Assembly (NCBI GenBank): GCA_041582695.1
Contig: JBFIBB010000091.1
Span: 1-11,611, forward strand
Length of the DNA stretch: 11,611 bases
Reading direction: 5' to 3'
Source: JAWKWH01 sp041582695
Lineage (GTDB): Bacteria; Pseudomonadota; Alphaproteobacteria; Rhizobiales; Rhizobiaceae
Under the pieces are notes generated by a model, which saw only the letters and a program-made list of their open reading frames with translations, was not told where the DNA came from and made no database searches. The translations under genes were made by a program, and so were the position numbers. Shown in pieces: positions 6,947 to 11,611 of this stretch (position 1 is its first letter; every line of letters begins with the position of its first letter).

Positions 6947-7528
6947 TCAGCGGTTTTTCCCAGGAACCCATAACACGTCAGCCCGCCCGTTGTCATTGAG
7001 GCAACGGGCAGATACGAACAGGAAATCCGAAAGCCTGTTCATGTATTTGATTGCCTCGGCGTTCACGACCTCTCGGTCGCGCGCGGCGAGTTCGGTAATC
7101 ATGCGCTCGGCCCTGCGGGCAACCGTGCGGGCCAGATGCAATGCCGCGGCCGCCGCAGAGCCGCCGGGCAGAACGAAGCTTCGAAGCGGCTGCAGCGATT
7201 TGTTAAGCGCATCGATATCGGCCTCGAGTCTTTCAACCTGGGATGCTGTAATCCGCAACGGCTCGTGTTCCATTTCCCCGCCGCTGTCAGGCGTCGCCAG
7301 ATCTGCGCCCAGATCGAAAAGGTCGTTTTGAATACGCGCGAGCATCGCGTCGACTTCCGCATGGTCATGGCCCGTATGAATACGCGCCAACCCGATGCAG
7401 GCATTGGTTTCGTCAACCGTGCCATAGGAAGCGACGCGCAGATCGTGCTTGGCGCGGCGTTCGCCGGTACCTAGCGCCGTCGTGCCGTCATCGCCGGTTC
7501 TGGTGTAGATCTTGTTGAGAATCACCAT
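6947..7528 (-). CDS. Cob(I)alamin adenosyltransferase, PduO type
   Basis: This 193-residue enzyme moves the adenosyl group of ATP onto cob(I)alamin to make coenzyme B12 for enzymes such as methylmalonyl-CoA mutase. The N-terminal ATP-binding motif YTRTGDDGTT (8-17) is diagnostic of the PduO/MMAB class rather than CobA/BtuR. SYGTVDETNA (34-43), FVLPGG (118-123), RTVARRAER (134-142) and NRLSDFLFV (164-172) follow as expected. The start lies three bases after the stop of the small HIG1-type gene, and its GGAGGG ribosome-binding site falls within that gene's last codons, so translation is probably coupled. I see no cobalamin riboswitch in front of the cluster, and no other B12 synthesis gene is in the window. 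Confidence 0.95.
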   Translation of the reverse strand: MVILNKIYTRTGDDGTTALGTGERRAKHDLRVASYGTVDETNACIGLARIHTGHDHAEVDAMLARIQNDLFDLGADLATPDSGGEMEHEPLRITASQVERLEADIDALNKSLQPLRSFVLPGGSAAAAALHLARTVARRAERMITELAARDREVVNAEAIKYMNRLSDFLFVSARCLNDNGRADVLWVPGKNR

Positions 7529-7531
7529 TCT

Positions 7532-7726
7532 CTACCGCCCTCCCATGAAGTACACGGCGATAAGAACCAGCACGATAGCCACGAATTGCAACACCACGCG
7601 AGCCTGCATCAGCTTGTTGGAGGTGTTGCCCGATCCGCCTTTCATCATGTTGATGAGCCCGCGCAGCAGGACAAACACGACAGCCGCCATAACAATGGCG
7701 GCCAGAATCATGAAAATGGTGGACAT
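7532..7726 (-). CDS. Small HIG1-type twin-transmembrane protein
   Basis: This is a 64-residue inner-membrane protein with two helices (about 4-21 and 43-61). A short polar Gly/Asn/Ser loop joins them and carries QARVVLQ (41-47), the QxRxxxQ pattern of the HIG1 (hypoxia-induced) domain. The eukaryotic relatives Rcf1 and HIGD1 bind cytochrome c oxidase and respiratory supercomplexes; a respiratory role here is inference. The start has a weak GGA. The stop is three bases before the adenosyltransferase start, and the gene begins 53 bases after the SDR gene. It is full length for the rhizobial twin-transmembrane family as far as I can tell. Confidence 0.85.
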   Translation of the reverse strand: MSTIFMILAAIVMAAVVFVLLRGLINMMKGGSGNTSNKLMQARVVLQFVAIVLVLIAVYFMGGR

Positions 7727-7779
7727 GTCGAATCCAGTGCCGTTTCGCTACCACATATCTATGAAAGGGGCCGGATTGG

Positions 7780-8604
7780 TCAATCGCGCATGGCAACGAT
7801 GCGGTACAGCATGCCGGCCGGCAACAACCGTTTCAGCAATACTCCGGCTCTTGCCGGTATCGTCACCACATAGTGCGGTCTGGGCCGGTTCGATGTCAGC
7901 GCATGACGAAGCACCCGGTAGACATCTTCCGGCTCGCCCTTCAGCCGCGATTTGGAGCCGCCGGATCTAAGCCGCTCAAGTTGCACCTTGTAGGCTTCGC
8001 GATGAACCGAGCTTTCCAGATCGATGTACTTCCTGAACCAGGGCAGGCCGTTGGTCGCGATTTTCGAGGCGACCGGTCCCGGCTCGATCAGCGATACGCG
8101 AATGCCGGAGCCTTGCAACTCGGCGCGAAGGCAGAGCATCAAACCCTCAAGCGCGAATTTCGACGCTGCATAAGCGCCGCGATAGGCGTGCGGAACCAGG
8201 CCAAGGATGGACGAGCAATGGACAATGCGGCCATGTCCCTGCGCGCGCATGACCGGCACGACGCGCCGGGTGAGATCATGCCAGCCAAAAAGGTTTGCCT
8301 CGAATTGCGCGCGAAGCGCTTCCACCGGCAGGTCCTCGACGGCGCCGGCCTGCGCGTAGGCGCCATTGTTGTAGAGCGCATCCAGCGTGCCGCCGGTCCT
8401 TTCGAGTACCGCTGAAACCAGGTCCTTGATGGAGTCAGGCTCGGTATAATCGAGATAAAACGCCTCGATGCCGTCCGCCTGAAGCGCGGCAATATCGGCC
8501 GGTTGGCGGGCGGTGGCAAAGACGCGCCAACCGTCGCGTTTGAGCGCGCGCGCGCACCACGCGCCTATGCCAGAGGATGCGCCTGTGACAACAATGCTCT
8601 GCAT
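7780..8604 (-). CDS. Short-chain dehydrogenase/reductase, YbbO-like
   Basis: This is a 274-residue classical SDR. The cofactor loop is TGASSGIG (7-14), NNGA (79-82) is the structural motif, and the catalytic residues are Ser132, Tyr145 and Lys149 in YAASK. Arg33 straight after the second beta strand, with no acidic residue there, points to NADP(H). The C-terminal stretch HYVVTIPARAGVLLKRLLPA resembles that of E. coli YbbO, an NADP-dependent aldehyde reductase, so an aldehyde or ketone substrate is likely, but its identity cannot be read from the sequence. The start at 8604 has GAGGA nine bases away; an ATG at 8613 would leave no room for a binding site. It is divergent from the YihY gene with a 109-base gap, and is probably first in a run with the HIG1, adenosyltransferase and rhomboid genes. 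Confidence 0.9.
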   Translation of the reverse strand: MQSIVVTGASSGIGAWCARALKRDGWRVFATARQPADIAALQADGIEAFYLDYTEPDSIKDLVSAVLERTGGTLDALYNNGAYAQAGAVEDLPVEALRAQFEANLFGWHDLTRRVVPVMRAQGHGRIVHCSSILGLVPHAYRGAYAASKFALEGLMLCLRAELQGSGIRVSLIEPGPVASKIATNGLPWFRKYIDLESSVHREAYKVQLERLRSGGSKSRLKGEPEDVYRVLRHALTSNRPRPHYVVTIPARAGVLLKRLLPAGMLYRIVAMRD

Positions 8605-8633
8605 GGGCTCCATTCCTCGCGGTCGCCGCCAAC

Positions 8634-8663
8634 TTGCCAACGGGGTGCAATCCTTTTCATATT
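8634..8663 (+). promoter_or_regulatory. Candidate promoter of the YihY/BrkB-family gene
   Basis: TTGCCA (8634-8639, five of six matches to TTGACA) and CATATT (8658-8663, four of six to TATAAT) are 18 bases apart. They sit about 50 bases before the start codon in the divergent gap with the SDR gene. This is a consensus match only. Confidence 0.35.
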
Positions 8664-8713
8664 CGCCTGCCGGAAACAATCTCCGGCCGCCCCGTATCGC
8701 AAGGACGAGGACA

Positions 8714-9568
8714 ATGCTGCGCAAGATCGTTGCCGTGAAACGGGTGGTGTACGACGCATTCGGACACTTCAACGACGATGACGGCTGGGCGATGGCCAGC
8801 CATCTGGCGATCAGCACGCTGATGGCGCTGTTTCCGTTTCTGATCTTCGTCACGACGCTGGCCGGTTTTCTCGGCGCCGGGGCGCTGTCGGACGCGGCGG
8901 TCAACTTGGTGTTCGATACCTGGCCGGAACAGATCGCAGCTCCGATTGCCGCTGAGGTTCACAATGTGCTGACGGTACCTCGCAGCGGATTCCTGACGCT
9001 CGGCGTCGTCGCGACAGCGTTTTTCGCCTCAAACGGAGTCGAAGCGCTCAGAACGTCACTCAACCGGGCGTACCGGGTAACGGAAAGCCGCAGCCTGTTG
9101 TTCCGGCGGGTCCAGAGCCTCATTTTCGTTCTGGTTGCGACGGTCTCCTTTCTTGCCGTCAGCTACCTGCTCGTGCTCGCGCCGCTGGTTACGGCTTTTG
9201 CATCCAAATACATGCCCTGGCTGGAACCGCATATCGAAACGACCGCACTTTGGCGCTACTCCATCGCCACCTTGGTCATCGTCGTATCGCTGATCATCTT
9301 TCACTTCTGGCTGCCTGACGGAAAGCGCCGTCTCGGCCACGTTCTGCCCGGCATCGGCATGACGCTCGTCGCCTGGCTGGCCGGCTCGCTGCTGTTCGCC
9401 TCCTATCTGGAGCGGTTTTCAACCTATGTGACGACCTATGCGGGACTTGCATCCATGATGATCGCGGTAGTGTTTCTTTACATAATGTCGGCGATCTTCA
9501 TTCTCGGCGGCGAATTCAACGCCGCGATCAAGCGCTACCGCGACGCGCGCGCCCGCGCCACCGGCTGA
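8714..9568 (+). CDS. YihY/BrkB-family (UPF0761) inner-membrane protein
   Basis: This is a 284-residue integral membrane protein with six predicted helices (about 32-54, 92-108, 133-162, 182-200, 207-230 and 243-268). Family markers are the amphipathic N-terminus leading into GWAMASHLAISTLMALFPF, GVEALRTSLNRAYRV (108-122) and the final YAGLASMMIAVVFLY followed by LGGEFNA. Relatives were once called ribonuclease BN or virulence factor BrkB, but the RNase BN name is wrong and the true function is not established; a lipid- or solute-transport role has been proposed for distant members. The start at 8714 has AAGGA eight bases upstream; the frame is open earlier, but that part overlaps the SDR gene. 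The last 34 bases overlap the end of the convergent EamA gene. Confidence 0.9.
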   Translation: MLRKIVAVKRVVYDAFGHFNDDDGWAMASHLAISTLMALFPFLIFVTTLAGFLGAGALSDAAVNLVFDTWPEQIAAPIAAEVHNVLTVPRSGFLTLGVVATAFFASNGVEALRTSLNRAYRVTESRSLLFRRVQSLIFVLVATVSFLAVSYLLVLAPLVTAFASKYMPWLEPHIETTALWRYSIATLVIVVSLIIFHFWLPDGKRRLGHVLPGIGMTLVAWLAGSLLFASYLERFSTYVTTYAGLASMMIAVVFLYIMSAIFILGGEFNAAIKRYRDARARATG

Positions 9569-10425
9569 GCAAGCGCGAGGGCGACGCCGAACGCTGCTAC
9601 CAGCATGCCGGCGATCTGCACCGGGACCAGCGATTCGCCGAACAGGATCCAGGCCTGGAGTGCCGTAACGGCGGGTACGAGGTAAAATAGCGATGCGACG
9701 CGCGATGCCTGACCCTCGCGGATGAGCAGCATCAACAACAAGATCGCGCCCAGCGACAGCACGAAAACCAGCCAGAACATGGCGAAAACGAGTTCCGCGG
9801 TAAGCGTGTAGGTTTGGCTTTCCAGCAAAGCCGCCAACATGGTTGTGAACACGAGAGCCCCGGCATACTGAAAAAGCGTGCCGGCAATCAGATCGTCCTG
9901 ACGCACGAAGCGCTTCTGCCAGAGCGAACCCGCACTCAGGCCAAGGACCGAAATGAACGACACTACCAGATTTGCCCAGTCGACGCCTGCCGCGAATGAC
10001 CCGAAGTCAGGCGACAGCACCATCGCAACACCGGAAAAACCGACAAAAAGGCCGATCCAATGCCGGTTCGTGACCTTTTCGCCCAGAAACCTTCCCGCAA
10101 GCAGCGCGGTGACCAGCGGATGCAGCCCCACGAGCAGCGCGGCGAGGCCTGCGGGCATACCGCGATGGATGGCCCAGAAGACGCCGCCGAGATAGATGCC
10201 GTGGAGCAGAACGCCGGCAACCGCTGAATGCATTATCGCCCGGCCGGTCCAGCGGGCGAAGCGTCCGGTCATCGCCATCATTGCGCCGATCAAGACAATC
10301 GCCAAGAAAAACCGCGCTGAAAGGAACGAAAACGGCTCGGCCCACGGCATCGCGTAGCGCGCACCGATAAAACCGGAGGCCCACAGAAACACAAACAGCG
10401 CGGGCGCCAGTCTGGAAAGCGTCAT
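9535..10425 (-). CDS. DMT-superfamily transporter, two EamA domains
   Basis: This is a 296-residue membrane transporter with about ten hydrophobic helices in two EamA repeats (roughly 7-137 and 148-285). The first repeat starts with FLWASGFIGARYAM, a typical drug/metabolite transporter entry motif. Each repeat ends with the usual conserved segment near a Gly-Glu: FLGEKVTNRHWIGLFVGF in the first and ILFGESLVPVQIAGMLVA in the second. Members export amino acids, nucleobases or other metabolites, and the substrate cannot be told from the sequence. GGAGAA nine bases upstream supports the start. The C-terminal ARARASR codons overlap the YihY gene end. It is divergent from the small membrane protein gene, with a 146-base gap. 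Confidence 0.9.
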   Translation of the reverse strand: MTLSRLAPALFVFLWASGFIGARYAMPWAEPFSFLSARFFLAIVLIGAMMAMTGRFARWTGRAIMHSAVAGVLLHGIYLGGVFWAIHRGMPAGLAALLVGLHPLVTALLAGRFLGEKVTNRHWIGLFVGFSGVAMVLSPDFGSFAAGVDWANLVVSFISVLGLSAGSLWQKRFVRQDDLIAGTLFQYAGALVFTTMLAALLESQTYTLTAELVFAMFWLVFVLSLGAILLLMLLIREGQASRVASLFYLVPAVTALQAWILFGESLVPVQIAGMLVAAFGVALALAQPVARARASR

Positions 10426-10571
10426 GTGCCGAATTTCTCCGCCTGGTTCAAATCAAATGCTGAAGCGTTTGATAACGAAATCTAAACGCCAATGAACTAT
10501 TGTTGCTAATATTGGGCGATGAACGTCCGGATATCGGGTCCTCGACATATGTTGGAGTGGAGGGACAGGCA
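10426..10571. promoter_or_regulatory. Divergent intergenic region between the EamA and small membrane protein genes
   Basis: This 146-base gap is AT-richer than the genes around it and must carry promoters for both directions. It holds the EamA ribosome-binding site at its left end and GGAGGG of the small gene at its right end. I could not choose a specific -35/-10 pair. Confidence 0.35.
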
Positions 10572-10859
10572 ATGATCTGGAATCTCGATTACGAGTGGTT
10601 GCTGATGGCTGTGGCCATCGTTTCCATGTTGTCGTTTTTCCTTGGTATGGCACTGGACGGCGTAATGGAAGAAGACGGTTTCGGCGCCGTCGGCAACACG
10701 GTGATCATCACTGTCGGGTTCTTCCTGGGCATTTTCATCGCGAATACCTACGGAATCTATCTCAGAGACCTGAAACTGGCGATAACCGCGGGTTTGTGCG
10801 GCTCGTTCATCACATTGGCAACGCTCGCGATCAGCAAATCGGTACTGGCCAAACTCTGA
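10572..10859 (+). CDS. Small three-helix membrane protein of unknown function
   Basis: This is a 95-residue hydrophobic protein that I do not recognise. Three membrane segments are likely: about 10-28, 40-62 and 69-88. The first loop is acidic (DGVMEEDGFG, 29-38) and the second short loop is charged (YLRDLKL). The start is supported by GGAGGG with a seven-base gap; an earlier in-frame start at 10500 would add 24 residues without membrane character and without a good binding site. It ends four bases before the convergent gluQ stop. Composition fits its neighbours. A small transporter-like or respiratory accessory role is possible, but nothing in the sequence decides it. Confidence 0.75.
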   Translation: MIWNLDYEWLLMAVAIVSMLSFFLGMALDGVMEEDGFGAVGNTVIITVGFFLGIFIANTYGIYLRDLKLAITAGLCGSFITLATLAISKSVLAKL

Positions 10860-10863
10860 GGTG

Positions 10864-11611
10864 CTAATCGCTGCCAAACCCGGCCAGCCGGGCGATGTCG
10901 GCGGGTGTCATGCCCGCCGCTTTCAGTTCGCGGACAGCCGTATCCTTCCGGCTTTTCGACAGTTTTCGGCCATCGTCACCCAAAACCAGTCGATGATGAT
11001 GGTAAGAAGGTACAGGCAGGCGTAGCAGTTCCTGCAAAAGCCGGTGCAGCGCCGTGGCATGAAACAGGTCGCGGCCGCGAACGATATCGGTAACGCCCTG
11101 AACCGCGTCATCGACAACAACCGAAAGATGATAGCTGGCGGGCGCATCGCGGCGCGCCAGGATGACATCGCCCCATGCCTTGGGGTTGGCAGAAACGCGC
11201 CCGGTTTCCCCATTCGGGCCATATCCTTCCTCATTCCAGAACAACGGAAGAGCAACCCGGGCGGCGGCGGCCTTCATGTCGAGCCGCCAGGCAAAGGGCG
11301 CCCCATCGCCGATACGGCGCTCGCGCTCGGTTTTGCCCAGATATCGGTCGAGACCGGGATACAACGGCGCTCCGTCCGGATCGCGCGGCCAGGCGATTCC
11401 GCGCGCCTCGGCTTCGGCAATATGTTCGCGAATGTCGGCCCTGCTCATGAACGCCGGATAGACCAGGCCTTCGTCGCGCAGCGCCTCCAGCGCCGCCTCA
11501 TAGTCGGCAACATGATCCGACTGGCGCCGGACTTCACCGGCAAAGGCGATGCCGAGCCAATCGAGATCCTCGATTATTGCCCGTTCGAATTCGGGCCGGG
11601 CCCTGCCGAGA
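10864..11611 (-). CDS. gluQ: Glutamyl-Q tRNA(Asp) synthetase (5' end outside window)
   Basis: GluQ is a shortened glutamyl-tRNA synthetase without an anticodon-binding domain. It attaches glutamate to the queuosine base at position 34 of tRNA(Asp). About 248 residues of the C-terminal part are visible, running through the right edge. Visible are the end of the Rossmann fold (IIEDLDWLGI), YPAFMSRADI, LSVVVDDAVQGVTDIVRGRD, the YHHHRLVLGDDGRKLSKS stretch with the KMSKS-type loop KLSKS, and then a short C-terminus instead of an anticodon domain, which separates it from GltX. The first catalytic motif (HIGH-type) lies beyond the window. The zinc-ligand cysteines known in the E. coli enzyme are not present around YPAFMSRADI. 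Confidence 0.9.
   Translation of the reverse strand, partial: LGRARPEFERAIIEDLDWLGIAFAGEVRRQSDHVADYEAALEALRDEGLVYPAFMSRADIREHIAEAEARGIAWPRDPDGAPLYPGLDRYLGKTERERRIGDGAPFAWRLDMKAAAARVALPLFWNEEGYGPNGETGRVSANPKAWGDVILARRDAPASYHLSVVVDDAVQGVTDIVRGRDLFHATALHRLLQELLRLPVPSYHHHRLVLGDDGRKLSKSRKDTAVRELKAAGMTPADIARLAGFGSD

Noticed and set aside
7529..7800. Cobalamin riboswitch before the adenosyltransferase gene
   Set aside because: The gene is joined to the preceding small gene by three bases, and the 53-base gap before that pair is too short for a B12 riboswitch.
8513..8713. N-terminal extension of the YihY-family gene into the SDR gene
   Set aside because: The extension overlaps the SDR N-terminus and lacks family features. 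The start at 8714 has a ribosome-binding site and gives the family's usual N-terminus.

Overview
The window reads as an ordinary chromosomal segment of an alphaproteobacterium. It is most likely a Hyphomicrobiales (Rhizobiales) member near Phyllobacteriaceae/Rhizobiaceae. The support is a fairly high GC content, a divergent argH/tlpA pair with a small LptM-type lipoprotein gene between argH and lysA, an etfB-etfA / 3-hydroxyacyl-CoA dehydrogenase cluster, and a stand-alone gluQ-type gene. The taxonomic call is inference from gene order and protein style. I see no transposase, integrase, phage gene, CRISPR array, tRNA or rRNA.

Layout. (1) Bases 1-2368, minus strand: argH, an lptM-like lipoprotein gene and lysA (its 3' part lies outside the window) form a probable operon for the last step of arginine synthesis, an outer-membrane assembly lipoprotein and the last step of lysine synthesis. 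(2) 2408-3064, plus strand: a membrane-anchored TlpA-type thioredoxin whose start lies only 39 bases from the argH start. (3) 3071-5849, minus strand: etfB and etfA are followed by a strong intrinsic terminator, and then by a 3-hydroxybutyryl-CoA dehydrogenase gene with its own palindrome-rich upstream region. (4) 6125-8604, minus strand: a YbbO-like short-chain dehydrogenase, a 64-residue HIG1-type membrane protein, a PduO-type cob(I)alamin adenosyltransferase and a rhomboid protease. (5) 8714-9568, plus strand: a YihY/BrkB-family membrane protein whose end overlaps, tail to tail, a DMT/EamA transporter gene (9535-10425, minus). (6) 10572-10859, plus strand: a 95-residue three-helix membrane protein of unknown function, four bases from the convergent end of a glutamyl-Q tRNA(Asp) synthetase gene that runs off the right edge.

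How they work together. EtfAB collects electrons from acyl-CoA and related dehydrogenases, and the neighbouring Hbd oxidises 3-hydroxyacyl-CoA, so region 3 serves fatty-acid, amino-acid or polyhydroxybutyrate catabolism. The adenosyltransferase in region 4 supplies the B12 coenzyme. The HIG1 protein and rhomboid are inner-membrane proteins with possible respiratory or quality-control roles. The genes are densely packed, with several junctions of 3-15 bases.

I found no convincing new system. The items most worth a second look are the regulatory palindromes upstream of hbd, a 14-bp palindrome containing both stop codons of tlpA and hbd, the coupling of a HIG1 mini-protein to a B12 adenosyltransferase, the uncharacterised 95-residue membrane protein, and the crowded argH/tlpA start region.
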